Origin: Bordetella genomosp. 12 | GTDB taxonomy: Bacteria > Pseudomonadota > Gammaproteobacteria > Burkholderiales > Burkholderiaceae_B | Length of the DNA stretch: 64,000 bases | Direction of reading: 5' to 3' | NCBI RefSeq assembly: GCF_002261355.1 | Contig: NZ_NEVU01000002.1 | Location: 62,001 to 126,000, forward strand | In this document: in pieces, positions 26,480 through 36,611 of the stretch | Layout of the letters: every line of letters begins with the position of its first letter | Position numbering within the stretch: the first letter of the stretch is position 1 | Notes under the pieces: model-generated | The model's input: only the letters and a program-made list of their open reading frames with translations | What the model was told of the DNA's origin: nothing | Database searches by the model: none | Position numbers and translations under genes: made by a program

Positions 26480-27628
26480 ATGGATAACGTCGAAACGATC
26501 AATCTGCTGGGCATGGATGCCAAGGCACTGGCCGACCTGGTTGGTCAGTGGGGTGGCAAGCCTTTTCGCGCCCGTCAGTTGCAGCGCTGGATCCATCAGC
26601 GCGGCGTAGATTCTTTCGACGCCATGAGCGATCTTGCGCGCGAGTTTCGCGCGCAACTCGCGCAGCATTGCGTCATCGAGGCGCTGCCGGTCAATATCGA
26701 GCAGCGCTCGACCGACGGCACGCGCAAATGGCTGTTCGACGTCGGGCAGGGCAACGCCATCGAGACCGTGTTCATCCCCGAGGATGATCGCGGTACGCTG
26801 TGCATTTCCAGCCAGGCGGGCTGCGTGGTCAATTGCCGGTTCTGTTCGACCGGACACCAGGGCTTTAACCGCAATCTGCAAACCAGCGAGATCATTGGTC
26901 AGCTCTGGTGGGCCAAGCGCGTGCTCGAAGCCGACATCGGCAGCGCGCGGCTGGCTCAGGCCAGCGGCGAGGACACCCGCGTCATCAGCAATGTGGTCAT
27001 GATGGGCATGGGCGAGCCCTTGCTCAATTACGACCAGGTGCTGCCGGCGCTGCGCATGATGCTCGATGACAATGGCTACGGCTTGTCGCGCCGCCGCGTG
27101 ACCGTCTCGACCTCGGGCGTGGTGCCCATGATGGACCGCCTGTCGCAGGATTGCCCGGTGGCGCTGGCCGTGTCGCTGCATGCGCCCAATGACGCCTTGC
27201 GCGACGAACTGGTCCCGCTGAACAAGAAATATCCTCTGAATGAACTGCTGGCCGCCTGCGAGCGATATCTCGCCCACGCGCCGCGTGATTTCATCACTTT
27301 CGAATACTGCATGCTGGACGGCATCAACGATACCGACCAGCACGCCAAGGAATTGATCCAGCTCGCTCGCCAGGTGCGTTGCAAGCTGAATCTCATTCCT
27401 TTCAATCCTTTCCCAGCGTCCGGCTTGAAACGCTCGCCGGCGCCGCGAGTAAAGGTGTTCGCCCAGCGCCTGATGGACGCGGGCATCATCACCACCGTGC
27501 GCAAGACGCGGGGCGACGACATCGACGCCGCCTGTGGTCAATTGGCCGGCGAAGTCAAAGATCGCACCCGCATCACTGAACGCAACGCCGCCGCCCGTTC
27601 CATTCCCATCAGACAGGTGCATGCATGA
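26480..27628 (+). CDS. rlmN: Dual-specificity 23S rRNA/tRNA methyltransferase RlmN
   Basis: A 382-residue radical SAM enzyme that makes m2A2503 in 23S rRNA and m2A37 in some tRNAs. The 4Fe-4S motif CxxxCxxC appears as [11 protein letters not shown], and the methyl-carrying C-terminal region is intact. Located 29 bases after ndk and overlapping the next gene by 4 bases (ATGA). Confidence 0.96.
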   Translation: MDNVETINLLGMDAKALADLVGQWGGKPFRARQLQRWIHQRGVDSFDAMSDLAREFRAQLAQHCVIEALPVNIEQRSTDGTRKWLFDVGQGNAIETVFIPEDDRGTLCISSQAGCVVNCRFCSTGHQGFNRNLQTSEIIGQLWWAKRVLEADIGSARLAQASGEDTRVISNVVMMGMGEPLLNYDQVLPALRMMLDDNGYGLSRRRVTVSTSGVVPMMDRLSQDCPVALAVSLHAPNDALRDELVPLNKKYPLNELLAACERYLAHAPRDFITFEYCMLDGINDTDQHAKELIQLARQVRCKLNLIPFNPFPASGLKRSPAPRVKVFAQRLMDAGIITTVRKTRGDDIDAACGQLAGEVKDRTRITERNAAARSIPIRQVHA

Positions 27629-28113
27629 CGCAGGATCTCGCTTCGGCTGTTCAACCCTCTGCGGCAGCGCCCGCGCAAGGCGGCAGCGTTGGGGCGGCCC
27701 TGCAAGGTCTGCGGCAAGCCAAGGGTTGGTCGCTCGAAGAAGTCTCCAGCCGCATCAAATTCTCCACCCGCCAGCTCGAAGCCCTGGAGGCCGAGCGTTG
27801 GGATGAGCTGCCAACCGGCGTTTCGTTGCGCGGCCTGATCCGCAATTACGCCCGCTTGCTGGGCGCCGATCCCACCGCCATCGTCGATTTGCTCGACGGG
27901 CAAGTGCGTGCGCCGGCCCCCGCCAGCCTGGGTGCGAGCCGCTCCTTGCATGGCAATGGCCTGGCCGTCGATGAAGAACGCACGGCCAGTTCCTGGGGAT
28001 GGATCGTCGTCATCATCGCCTTGCTGGCGGTCGGGGTGGCGTATGCGTTCTGGCAAGGATGGTTGCCGCAGCACTGGCTGCCCTCCCAATGGTTCTCCAA
28101 GTCGAGCCAGTAA
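27625..28113 (+). CDS. rodZ: RodZ-like helix-turn-helix membrane protein, short form
   Basis: A 162-residue protein with a cytoplasmic HTH_25 domain (about 20-90; [35 protein letters not shown]), a linker, and one transmembrane helix (about 124-142), then only about 20 residues outside. RodZ tethers MreB to the rod-shape complex. The periplasmic domain of longer RodZ proteins is missing, but the gene ends cleanly, so this is a short form rather than an obvious truncation. Placement between rlmN and ispG is the usual rodZ position. Confidence 0.8.
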   Translation: MTQDLASAVQPSAAAPAQGGSVGAALQGLRQAKGWSLEEVSSRIKFSTRQLEALEAERWDELPTGVSLRGLIRNYARLLGADPTAIVDLLDGQVRAPAPASLGASRSLHGNGLAVDEERTASSWGWIVVIIALLAVGVAYAFWQGWLPQHWLPSQWFSKSSQ

Positions 28114-28125
28114 CTCCGGACCAAC

Positions 28126-29412
28126 ATGCAAGATTTGTCCAATCCCTGCGAGGACACGCCGCCGCCAGCAGCGGGTTCTTTACCGCGCCGCTCGACGCGT
28201 GCGGTCCAAGTCAAATGGGGTGAGCGGGTCGTCACCGTCGGTGGCGGCAATCCGGTCGTCGTGCAGTCCATGACGAACACCGATACCGCCGATCCCATTG
28301 CCACGGCGATCCAGGTCAAGGAGCTGGTGCAAGCGGGCTCCGAGATCGTACGCATCACGGTCAATACGCCGGAAGCCGCGCGCGAAGTCATTGCCATCCG
28401 CGAGCAGCTCGACCGCATGAATGTGTCGGTGCCGCTGGTGGGCGACTTCCATTACAACGGGCACAAGCTGCTGACGCAGTTTCCCGATTGCGCCCAGGCC
28501 TTGTCCAAGTACCGCATCAACCCCGGCAATATGGGCGGGGGCAAGCGGCGCGACGATAACTTCGCCCAGATGATCGAAGTGGCCTGCCGCCATGACAAGC
28601 CCGTGCGTATCGGCGTGAACTGGGGCAGCCTCGATCACGAGCTCATGGCGCGCAAGATGGACGAGAACAGCCGCCGTGCCCGGCCCTGGGAGGCCCAGGC
28701 CGTCATGCGTGATGCGCTGGTGGTTTCGGCCATCACCAACGCCCAGCGCGCCGAAGAGCTGGGCATGCGAGGCGACGCCATCATTCTTTCCTGCAAGGTC
28801 AGCCATGTGCAGGATCTCATTGCTGTCTATCGCGACCTGTCCTCTCGTTGCGATTACCCGCTGCATCTGGGCCTGACGGAGGCCGGCATGGGCAGCAAGG
28901 GCATCGTGGCGTCGACGGCCGCCCTCGCGGTGCTGCTGCAGGAAGGCATCGGCGACACCATCCGTATTTCGCTCACGCCCGAGCCGGGCGGCGACCGGGG
29001 GCGCGAGTCCATCGTGGCGCAGGAGATCCTGCAGACCATGGGCCTGCGCGCCTTCACGCCCATGGTCGTGGCCTGCCCAGGCTGCGGCCGCACCAGCAGC
29101 ACGTTCTTCCAGGAGCTGGCCGACAGCATCCAGACCTTCCTGCGCCGCCAGATGCCGATCTGGCGCAGTCGCTATCCCGGTGTGGAGAGCATGAACGTCG
29201 CCGTCATGGGCTGTGTGGTCAACGGTCCCGGGGAAAGCCGCCATGCCGATATCGGCATCAGCTTGCCCGGTACCGGCGAAGTGCCCGCCGCTCCCGTTTT
29301 CATCGACGGTGAACGCACGGTCACGCTCAAGGGCGACCATATCGCCGAAGAGTTTCAGGCCATTGTCGAAGACTACGTCGCGCGCCGTTATGGCGCCGCT
29401 GTTTCTCATTGA
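28126..29412 (+). CDS. ispG: 4-hydroxy-3-methylbut-2-enyl diphosphate synthase IspG
   Basis: A 428-residue 4Fe-4S enzyme, the penultimate step of the MEP isoprenoid pathway. The cluster cysteines lie in [10 protein letters not shown] and [10 protein letters not shown]. The TIM-barrel N-terminus ([16 protein letters not shown]) starts after about 40 residues of low-conservation extension. Twelve bases after rodZ; hisS follows. Confidence 0.97.
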   Translation: MQDLSNPCEDTPPPAAGSLPRRSTRAVQVKWGERVVTVGGGNPVVVQSMTNTDTADPIATAIQVKELVQAGSEIVRITVNTPEAAREVIAIREQLDRMNVSVPLVGDFHYNGHKLLTQFPDCAQALSKYRINPGNMGGGKRRDDNFAQMIEVACRHDKPVRIGVNWGSLDHELMARKMDENSRRARPWEAQAVMRDALVVSAITNAQRAEELGMRGDAIILSCKVSHVQDLIAVYRDLSSRCDYPLHLGLTEAGMGSKGIVASTAALAVLLQEGIGDTIRISLTPEPGGDRGRESIVAQEILQTMGLRAFTPMVVACPGCGRTSSTFFQELADSIQTFLRRQMPIWRSRYPGVESMNVAVMGCVVNGPGESRHADIGISLPGTGEVPAAPVFIDGERTVTLKGDHIAEEFQAIVEDYVARRYGAAVSH

Positions 29413-29453
29413 GTACAAGGACAGGCTGGCGCTTTACTGCCGGCATGACATAA

Positions 29454-30740
29454 ATGACGCAAGCTTTTCAGAAAGTCTCCGCCATCCGCGGGATGAATGA
29501 TGTGTTGCCTGACACGAGCGCCCAATGGGAGCGCTTCGAAGAGATCGTGCGCGATTGGCTGCAGGCTTACGGTTACCGTAACGTGCGCACGCCCATCCTC
29601 GAGCAGACGCGCCTGTTTACGCGTGGCATCGGCGAAGTGACCGATATCGTCGAAAAAGAGATGTACACCTTTACCGACGCGCTCAATGGCGAGTCGTTGA
29701 CGATGCGCCCCGAAATGACCGCGGGGGTGGTGCGCGCCGCCATCGAGCACAACATGCTCTATGACCGGCCGCACCGGGTGTATTCCATCGGCCCGGTATT
29801 CCGGCATGAGCGTCCCCAGCGTGGCCGTTATCGCCAGTTCCATCAGATCGACGTCGAGGCCCTGGGCTTTGCCGGCCCGGACATCGATGCCGAACTCATC
29901 GTCATGCTGGCGCGCCTGTGGAAAAAACTGGGCTTGACCGACATCCGGCTCGAACTGAACTCGCTGGGCCAGCCCGCCGAACGTGCCGCCCATCGCGCGG
30001 CCCTGATCGCGTATCTGGAAAAGCATGCCGACATCCTGGACGAGGACGGCAAACGGCGTCTGTACACCAATCCTTTGCGTGTGCTGGATACCAAGAATCC
30101 GGCCTTGCAGGACATGGCCGATGGCGCGCCGCGCCTGTTTGATTTCCTGGGCGAAGCGTCGCGCGCGCATTTCGACGGCGTCTGCCAGCGTCTGGAAGCT
30201 GCCGGCATTGCCTATCGCCTGAACCCGCGTCTGGTGCGCGGCCTGGATTATTACAACCTGACCGTCTTCGAGTGGGTGACCGACCGACTGGGCGCTCAGG
30301 GCACGGTGTGCGGCGGCGGCCGTTATGATGGGCTGATTGAGCTGCTGGGCGGCAAGCCCGCGCCGGCGGTCGGTTTTGCCATCGGGATGGAGCGCCTGCT
30401 CGATCTGTGGGAGCAAAGCGCGGGCGTGCAGACGCGGGCCGAATGCGAGGTCTATATCGTGCACCAGGGCGACGACGCCCAGAAGCTGGCGGCCAAGGTG
30501 GGCGAGGATCTGCGTGATGCGGGCTTGTCTGTCATCGTGCATGCCGGTGCGGCGAGTTTCAAGTCCCAGTTCAAGCGTGCGGATGCCAGCGGCGCCCGCG
30601 TTGCGGTTATTCTTGGCGGCGACGAAGTGGCCGCTCAGACCGCGAGCGTCAAGTATCTGCGGGCCGATGCCGGTGGCGAAGGCGCGCAGGAAAAAGTCTC
30701 GCTGGCGATGCTGGCTAGCGTGTTGCAATCCAAGGGTTAA
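29454..30740 (+). CDS. hisS: Histidine-tRNA ligase
   Basis: A 428-residue class II synthetase, cytoplasmic. Class II motifs are visible: motif 2 as [19 protein letters not shown], histidine-specific [15 protein letters not shown], and motif 3 in [15 protein letters not shown]-terminal anticodon-binding domain starts near residue 330. The start is ATG at 29454. The next gene starts 3 bases after its stop. Confidence 0.97.
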   Translation: MTQAFQKVSAIRGMNDVLPDTSAQWERFEEIVRDWLQAYGYRNVRTPILEQTRLFTRGIGEVTDIVEKEMYTFTDALNGESLTMRPEMTAGVVRAAIEHNMLYDRPHRVYSIGPVFRHERPQRGRYRQFHQIDVEALGFAGPDIDAELIVMLARLWKKLGLTDIRLELNSLGQPAERAAHRAALIAYLEKHADILDEDGKRRLYTNPLRVLDTKNPALQDMADGAPRLFDFLGEASRAHFDGVCQRLEAAGIAYRLNPRLVRGLDYYNLTVFEWVTDRLGAQGTVCGGGRYDGLIELLGGKPAPAVGFAIGMERLLDLWEQSAGVQTRAECEVYIVHQGDDAQKLAAKVGEDLRDAGLSVIVHAGAASFKSQFKRADASGARVAVILGGDEVAAQTASVKYLRADAGGEGAQEKVSLAMLASVLQSKG

Positions 30741-30743
30741 AGC

Positions 30744-31382
30744 ATGGCATACGATCTCGAAGAGCAGGAAAAACTGGACGCGCTCAAGGCGTGGTGGTCG
30801 CGTTATGGCACGCTGCTGGTGTCGGCCGCGACCGCTGTCGTGGTGGCTTGGGGCGGCTGGAGCGGCTGGAAGGCCTACCAGACCTATCGCGCCAATCAGG
30901 CCATGGGCTATTTCGAGGCGCTGGAAGACGCTGCGCGCCTGGGGGGCGCCGATTCTGCGGCGCGCATCAAGGCTGCGGTCAACACGCTGCGCACCGACTA
31001 TCCCCATACCGGTTATGCCGGCCGGGGTGTGCTGATCGCCGCCAATGCATTGGCCGAACAGAAGGATGTCGACGGCGCACGCCAGCAGCTCGAGTGGCTG
31101 GCGGGCCAGGACAAGCAGCCGGCTCTGCAACCGGTGGCTCGCCTGCGTCTGGCCGGTTTGCTGTTGGAGCAAAAGCAGTACGACGCCGCGCTCGGCCAGC
31201 TGAATAACCCTCCTGCCGCCTTCGCGGCGTTGTTCGCAGACCGCCGTGGCGATATTCTTGCAGCGCAAGGCAAGCGCGACGAGGCGCGCGCTGCCTGGCA
31301 ACAGGCTATTGACGGCCTGGGCACCAGCAATCCGCTGACCCAGGTTGTGCAACTGAAACTCGATGCTTTGACCGGAGCTTGA
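30744..31382 (+). CDS. yfgM: YfgM-like tetratricopeptide membrane protein
   Basis: A 212-residue protein with an N-terminal cytoplasmic segment (AYDLEEQEKLDALKAWWSRYG), one transmembrane helix (about 24-42) and a periplasmic TPR region. YfgM in E. coli is an ancillary factor at the SecYEG translocon. Its position between hisS and bamB is the conserved gene order, which supports the call. Confidence 0.88.
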   Translation: MAYDLEEQEKLDALKAWWSRYGTLLVSAATAVVVAWGGWSGWKAYQTYRANQAMGYFEALEDAARLGGADSAARIKAAVNTLRTDYPHTGYAGRGVLIAANALAEQKDVDGARQQLEWLAGQDKQPALQPVARLRLAGLLLEQKQYDAALGQLNNPPAAFAALFADRRGDILAAQGKRDEARAAWQQAIDGLGTSNPLTQVVQLKLDALTGA

Positions 31383-31387
31383 ACGTG

Positions 31388-32545
31388 ATGCGCATTTCCC
31401 TTTCCGGCCGCGCCAGACGCGGTGCTGTGGTGGTCTGCGGGCTGTTGGCCCTTTCCGGGTGCTCACTGTTTTCCAGCTCCGACACCCGCTATGACCCGGC
31501 CCCGCTGACGGAATATGTCGCCGGCATGTCGGTCCGTACGGTCTGGTCGCAGTCCGTCGGCAGCGGCTCGGGCCTGGGCTTTGCGCCCACGGTGCTGGGC
31601 GAAGCCGCCTACGCCGCCACGCCCGATGGCGCCGTGGCCAAGGTGGATCTGCTCAGCGGCCGTATCCTCTGGAAAGCCGCCGCCGACACCAAGCTGTCGG
31701 CGGGTGCGGGCAGTGACGGCACCACCACCGCAGTGGCTTCGCCGGGCGGCATGATCATCGCCTTTGACGATGCGGGTAAGGTCAAGTGGCGTGCCCAGGC
31801 AACCAGCGATGTCACCATCCCGCCTGTGGTGGGTTATGGCGTGGTCGTGGTGCGCAGTGGCGACTATCGCATCCAGGCTTTCGACGCCAACAGCGGCGAG
31901 CGTCTGTGGAGCCTGCAGCGGCCGGGCCCGGCGCTGGCGCTGCGCAGCGTGTCCGAGATGATCATGGCCGAGGGCATGATCATCACTGGCCTGCCGGGCG
32001 GTAAGCTGCTGGCCATCAACGCCGCTTCGGGCAATGTCCAATGGGAAGGCACGGTGGCAACGCCCAAGGGGGCCAGCGATCTGGAGCGCCTGACGGATGT
32101 GGTCGGATCGCCGCGTATTGCCGGGCCGCTGCTGTGCGCGGTGGCCTATCAGGGCCGCATCGTTTGCTTTGACGTCACGCAGGGCGGCCGCCCGGTCTGG
32201 GCCAAGGATTTCTCCAGCTCCACCGGTATGAGCATCGACCAGCGTTTCGCCTTCGCTTCCGATCAGTACAGCGTGGTCCACGCCTTCGATCTGGCCAATG
32301 GCAACAACGCCTGGAAGCAATCCGCCCTGAAGAACCGGGGCCTGACCGTCCCGGCCTTCCTCGGCGAAGGCATGGCCGTGGGTGACAATGAGGGCTACGT
32401 GCACTTCCTGTCGCGCAGCGACGGCCACCTGCTTGCCCGCTTGTCCGTGGGCGGCGGAGCCGTCGTATCGCCGCCGCAAACGACACCCCAGGGTGTCCTG
32501 GTCCAGACCGGCAACGGCAATCTGGTCCTTATCGGCACTAACTGA
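31388..32545 (+). CDS. bamB: Outer membrane assembly lipoprotein BamB
   Basis: A 385-residue PQQ-type beta-propeller lipoprotein of the BAM complex, which inserts outer-membrane proteins. The lipobox is LALSGC (Cys25), and propeller blades repeat in the form SGRILWKAA, SGERLWSLQ and NGNNAWKQS. The ATG at 31388 is used here; GTG at 31385, with slightly better spacing from GGAG at 31374-31377, is an alternative. Confidence 0.94.
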   Translation: MRISLSGRARRGAVVVCGLLALSGCSLFSSSDTRYDPAPLTEYVAGMSVRTVWSQSVGSGSGLGFAPTVLGEAAYAATPDGAVAKVDLLSGRILWKAAADTKLSAGAGSDGTTTAVASPGGMIIAFDDAGKVKWRAQATSDVTIPPVVGYGVVVVRSGDYRIQAFDANSGERLWSLQRPGPALALRSVSEMIMAEGMIITGLPGGKLLAINAASGNVQWEGTVATPKGASDLERLTDVVGSPRIAGPLLCAVAYQGRIVCFDVTQGGRPVWAKDFSSSTGMSIDQRFAFASDQYSVVHAFDLANGNNAWKQSALKNRGLTVPAFLGEGMAVGDNEGYVHFLSRSDGHLLARLSVGGGAVVSPPQTTPQGVLVQTGNGNLVLIGTN

Positions 32546-32569
32546 ACCTCTTAGAACAAGCCTTACACC

Positions 32570-33925
32570 GTGTCCTTCAAGCCTGTTGTTGCCCTGGTGG
32601 GCCGACCCAATGTGGGTAAGTCCACGCTCTTCAATCGCCTGACGCGCTCTCGCGCCGCGTTGGTGGCCGACTATTCCGGCCTGACCCGCGACCGGCATTA
32701 TGGCGAGGGCAGAGTGGGCGACATTCCGTTCATCGCGATCGACACGGGCGGTTTCGAACCGGTTGCCAAGGATGGGATCCTGGCCGAAATGGCGCGCCAG
32801 ACCCGTCAGGCAATCGCCGAGGCCGACGTCGTGGTCTTTCTGGTGGATGCCCGCGCCGGCCTGAATGCGCATGACCATGAGATCGCCCGGTTGTTGCGCA
32901 AGTCGGGGCAACAGCGGGTCCTGCTGGCGGTCAACAAGGCCGAGGGCATGAACGAAGGCAAGGCCGTTTCGGAATTCTACGAGTTGGGCCTGGGCGAGCC
33001 CCATCCCATTTCCGCGGCGCACGGCGATGGCATCGTCGATCTGATCGAGATGGCCCTGCAAGGGCTGGTCACGCCAGAGGAAGAGCCCGAGCAAGACGAG
33101 CAGGAAGGGATCGAGCACCGCATCAAGCTGGCCATCGTGGGCCGCCCCAATGTGGGCAAGTCCACCTTGATCAATACCTTGATGGGCGAAGAGCGGGTGA
33201 TCGCCTTCGACATGCCCGGCACCACGCGTGACGCGATCGAGATCGATTTCGATCGTGACGGGCGCAAGTACACGCTCATCGACACGGCCGGCCTGCGCAA
33301 GCGGGGCAAGGTCTTCGAGGCCGTCGAGAAATTTTCCGTCATCAAGACCCTGCAGGCGATCGAGGCCAGCAACGTAGTGTTGCTGATGCTGGATGCCCAA
33401 TCCGAAATCTCCGAGCAGGATGCGCACATCGCGGGTTTCGTGCTCGAGACCGGGCGCGCCGTGGTCGTGGCCATCAACAAGTGGGACGGCCTGGATGACG
33501 AGCAGCGCGAACGCATCGAGCGCGAGTTCCAGCGCAAGCTGCGCTTTTTGTCGTTCGCCCGCATGCATACGATTTCCGCGCTCAAGGGGCAGGGCATCCG
33601 CCCCTTGCTCAAGTCGGTCAATGCGGCGCATGCCGCGGCCTTTGCCAAGCTGTCCACGCCCAAGCTCACGCGAGAGCTGCAGGCGGCGGTGGAGCAGCAA
33701 CAGCCGCCGCGCAAGGGGATTTTCCGTCCCAAGATGCGCTACGCGCACCAGGGCGGGCAGAATCCGCCGCTGATCGTCGTGCATGGCAGCGCGCTCGACG
33801 CCATCCCCGATTCATATCGCCGCTACCTCGAGACGCGTTTCCGCAATGCGTTCGATCTGGCCGGCACTCCGTTGCGCATCGAGTTCAAGGCGTCGCGCAA
33901 TCCCTACGCGCAGGATAAGGAATGA
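32570..33925 (+). CDS. der: Ribosome assembly GTPase Der (EngA)
   Basis: A 451-residue protein with two tandem GTPase domains, each with a P-loop GRPNVGKST (about residues 10-18 and 190-198), and a C-terminal KH-like domain. It acts in 50S subunit biogenesis. The start is GTG at 32570, giving [14 protein letters not shown]; no ATG fits. Its stop overlaps the hisC start by 4 bases (ATGA). Confidence 0.97.
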   Translation: MSFKPVVALVGRPNVGKSTLFNRLTRSRAALVADYSGLTRDRHYGEGRVGDIPFIAIDTGGFEPVAKDGILAEMARQTRQAIAEADVVVFLVDARAGLNAHDHEIARLLRKSGQQRVLLAVNKAEGMNEGKAVSEFYELGLGEPHPISAAHGDGIVDLIEMALQGLVTPEEEPEQDEQEGIEHRIKLAIVGRPNVGKSTLINTLMGEERVIAFDMPGTTRDAIEIDFDRDGRKYTLIDTAGLRKRGKVFEAVEKFSVIKTLQAIEASNVVLLMLDAQSEISEQDAHIAGFVLETGRAVVVAINKWDGLDDEQRERIEREFQRKLRFLSFARMHTISALKGQGIRPLLKSVNAAHAAAFAKLSTPKLTRELQAAVEQQQPPRKGIFRPKMRYAHQGGQNPPLIVVHGSALDAIPDSYRRYLETRFRNAFDLAGTPLRIEFKASRNPYAQDKE

Positions 33926-34995
33926 GCCAGTACTGGAGTCCCGTTGTCGCCACGTTGAACCCCTATGTGCCGGGCGAGCAACCCAAGTTGCAGAACCTGG
34001 TCAAGCTCAACACCAACGAGAATCCCTACCCGCCGTCGCCCAAAGTGCTGCAGGCGATCCGCGCCGCGGCCAACGACACGCTCAGGCTCTACCCGGATCC
34101 TGCTTCCGAGGGGCTGTGCCAGGCCGTAGCCCGGGCCCTGAATGTTCAGCCCGAGCAGGTGTTTGTCGGCAACGGTTCCGATGAAGTCCTGGCGCACGCC
34201 TTTCAGGCTTTTTTCAAGCATGACGGCCGCCCGCTGCTGTTTCCCGACATCAGCTACAGTTTCTACCCGGTTTATTGCGGCCTCTATCAGATCGAGCATC
34301 TGACGGTGGCGCTCGACGACGCCTTTGGCGTGGTGGTCGACGATTATCTGCCGCGTCCGGGCCGTCAGGCCGGCGGAGTGATCCTGCCCAACCCGAATGC
34401 GCCGACTGGCCGGGCATTGCCCTTGTCCGATATCGAGAAGCTGGCCGCGGGCAACCCCCAGTGCGTGGTGCTGATCGATGAAGCCTATGTCGACTTCGGC
34501 GCTGAATCGGCTGTCTCGCTGGTGGGCCGCCACCCCAATCTGCTGGTGGTGCAGACGTTGTCCAAGTCGCGCTCGCTGGCCGGGATGCGGGTGGGTTTCG
34601 CCGTCGGCCATCCGGCGCTCATCGAAGGCCTGCAGCGGATCAAGGACAGTTTTAATTCCTATCCCATCGATCGCATCGCCGCCGTTGGCGCGACCGCGGC
34701 GATGGAAGACAAGGCTTACTTCGAGCGCACCCGCCAGGCGGTGATCGCCAGCCGCGAGCGACTGGTGGCCGGCCTGGTTGACCTGGGCTTCGAGGTGCTC
34801 CCGTCCGCGGCCAATTTCGTGTTTGCTCGTCATCCGGCGCACGACGGCGCCGGGTTGGCCGCGCAATTGCGCGATCGCAGCATCATCGTCCGACACTTCA
34901 AACGGCCGCGCATCGACCAGTTTCTGCGGATTACGGTGGGTACGGAAGCCGAGTGCTCGAGTCTGATCGCAGCCTTGAAGAGCCTGTTGCATTGA
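33922..34995 (+). CDS. hisC: Histidinol-phosphate aminotransferase
   Basis: A 357-residue PLP enzyme of fold type I that transaminates imidazole-acetol phosphate in histidine biosynthesis. The N-terminal [16 protein letters not shown] and the Schiff-base lysine in [14 protein letters not shown] are present. It is away from the main his operon, so it may be one of two hisC copies. Coupled to der by overlap. Confidence 0.93.
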   Translation: MSQYWSPVVATLNPYVPGEQPKLQNLVKLNTNENPYPPSPKVLQAIRAAANDTLRLYPDPASEGLCQAVARALNVQPEQVFVGNGSDEVLAHAFQAFFKHDGRPLLFPDISYSFYPVYCGLYQIEHLTVALDDAFGVVVDDYLPRPGRQAGGVILPNPNAPTGRALPLSDIEKLAAGNPQCVVLIDEAYVDFGAESAVSLVGRHPNLLVVQTLSKSRSLAGMRVGFAVGHPALIEGLQRIKDSFNSYPIDRIAAVGATAAMEDKAYFERTRQAVIASRERLVAGLVDLGFEVLPSAANFVFARHPAHDGAGLAAQLRDRSIIVRHFKRPRIDQFLRITVGTEAECSSLIAALKSLLH

Positions 34996-35123
34996 TGCTG
35001 CTCCAGAGCCACGCCGCCAGTGAGGATCCCTGTTTTTTCAGGGGTTTGCACCGGTCTGGGGCGCAGAAAACTCTCGTGGCAATTCCGTTTTTGGGCCAAG
35101 TGGCACGGCCCGGGAAAACCCTG

Positions 35124-35129
35124 TAGAGT
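35124..35129 (+). promoter_or_regulatory. Candidate -10 (TAGAGT) for hfq
   Basis: Lies 51 bases before hfq within a 185-base gap after hisC. The -35 is unclear. Confidence 0.35.
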
Positions 35130-35180
35130 ACACATTTCGGCGTTTGCCACCACTCAAAACAAACAAATGGAGCCTGGCCA

Positions 35181-35417
35181 ATGAGCAATAAAGGGCAAAC
35201 TTTGCAAGATCCGTTTCTGAACACACTGCGCAAGGAACACGTGCCGGTGTCGATCTATCTCGTAAACGGTATCAAGCTTCAGGGGCAGATCGAATCTTTT
35301 GATCAATATGTTGTGCTCTTGCGCAACACTGTCACCCAGATGGTCTACAAGCATGCCATCTCCACGGTTGTGCCGGCTCGCGCCGTCAACTTTCAGGTGG
35401 AAGTTCCCGCTGAATAA
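35181..35417 (+). CDS. hfq: RNA chaperone Hfq
   Basis: A 78-residue Sm-like hexameric RNA chaperone that pairs small RNAs with mRNAs. The Sm1 and Sm2 regions are complete ([21 protein letters not shown] and the Hfq-specific [10 protein letters not shown]). The C-terminal tail is short, as in betaproteobacteria. Followed by a hairpin and hflX. Confidence 0.98.
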   Translation: MSNKGQTLQDPFLNTLRKEHVPVSIYLVNGIKLQGQIESFDQYVVLLRNTVTQMVYKHAISTVVPARAVNFQVEVPAE

Positions 35418-35445
35418 ACGTCTCGCTCCAGCTTTACCTCTTGCT

Positions 35446-35477
35446 GCCCGCCTCGCGCTTCGCGCCGGCGGGCATTT
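35446..35477 (+). terminator. Hairpin between hfq and hflX, probable partial terminator
   Basis: A stem GCCCGCC / GGCGGGC enclosing an inner GCGC-TTC-GCGC hairpin, followed by ATTTTCG. It would set hfq apart from hflX at partial efficiency. Confidence 0.6.
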
Positions 35478-35504
35478 TCGCTCTGGTTCCAAAATGGTGC
35501 ATGC

Positions 35505-36611
35505 ATGCGCGCATTGATCATCAGTGTTGACCTCGGGGATCCGGACCACCAGGCGCATGCCGATGAGTTCGTCATGCTGGCCGAAGGTGCCGGCGCCGAG
35601 ATCGTCGGGACGCTGAACGCGCGGCGTGACCGGCCCGACGCCAAGTACTTCATCGGTTCGGGCAAGGTGGAAGAAGGCGTGGCCCTGGCCGGCGCGGCTT
35701 TGGCTGACATCGTCCTTTTCGACCAGCCACTGTCTCCGGCACAGCAGCGCAATCTGGAGCGCGAGTTCAACCTGCGGGTGGTCGATCGCGTGGCCCTCAT
35801 CCTGGACATCTTCGCGCTGCGCGCCAAGAGCCACGAGGGCAAACTGCAGGTCGAGCTCGCCCAGTTGCAACATCTGGCCACGCGCCTGACCCGGCTGTGG
35901 ACGCACTTGGAGCGTCAGCGCGGCGGGATCGGCATGCGCGGCCCGGGCGAATCGCAGCTTGAAATGGATCGCCGCATGATCGGCGCCAAGGTCAAGATGC
36001 TGCGCGAGCGGCTGGACCGGGTCGAGCGCCAGCGCGTCACGCAACGGCGGGCGCGCGCCCGGGGCGGCGCGGCCTCCGTATCGCTGGTCGGCTATACCAA
36101 TGCCGGCAAGTCCACGCTGTTCAACGCGCTGACGCGCGCTGGCGCTTATGCCGCCGACCAGCTCTTCGCCACGCTCGACACGACCACGCGCCGCATCTGG
36201 ATCGAAGGTGCGGGCTCGGTCGTGCTGTCGGATACGGTGGGCTTTATCCGTGATCTGCCGCCCAACCTCATCGCGGCGTTCCGCGCGACGTTGGAAGAAA
36301 CCGTGCACGCGGATCTGCTGCTGCATGTCGTCGATGCCGCCAGCCCGCAGCGTGAAGAGCAGATATTCGAGGTCAACAAGGTGCTGGCGGAGATCGGTGC
36401 CGCAGAGATCCCGACCATTCTGGTTTATAACAAGATCGATCGCGCTGGCCTGGAACCTCGGGTGGAGCGAGATGCACATGGTACGATTGCGCGAGTATTT
36501 GTAAGCGCTACCGAGCGCGCTGGTCTGGATGCGTTGCGCGGGGCAATTGCAGAGATCAGTCAGATTGCGGGAAACAATGCCTCGAATCATCAAACTCTTC
36601 AATCTGAATGA
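35505..36611 (+). CDS. hflX: GTPase HflX
   Basis: A 368-residue ribosome-splitting GTPase. An N-terminal HflX domain (KYFIGSGKVEEGV, FDQPLSPAQQRNLE) and coiled coil precede the G domain with P-loop GYTNAGKST and the switch DTVGFIRDLP. It ends 35 bases inside the next gene, hflK. Confidence 0.95.
   Translation: MRALIISVDLGDPDHQAHADEFVMLAEGAGAEIVGTLNARRDRPDAKYFIGSGKVEEGVALAGAALADIVLFDQPLSPAQQRNLEREFNLRVVDRVALILDIFALRAKSHEGKLQVELAQLQHLATRLTRLWTHLERQRGGIGMRGPGESQLEMDRRMIGAKVKMLRERLDRVERQRVTQRRARARGGAASVSLVGYTNAGKSTLFNALTRAGAYAADQLFATLDTTTRRIWIEGAGSVVLSDTVGFIRDLPPNLIAAFRATLEETVHADLLLHVVDAASPQREEQIFEVNKVLAEIGAAEIPTILVYNKIDRAGLEPRVERDAHGTIARVFVSATERAGLDALRGAIAEISQIAGNNASNHQTLQSE

Noticed and set aside
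29406-31466. A 686-codon minus-strand open frame opposite hisS and yfgM
   Set aside because: Shadow frame spanning two genes of a conserved operon, with no signal, domain or ribosome site.
35026-35043. Hairpin CCCTG-T6-CAGGG after hisC considered as a terminator
   Set aside because: The T-run is in the loop, not after the stem, so it does not fit an intrinsic terminator. It may only be a weak hairpin.
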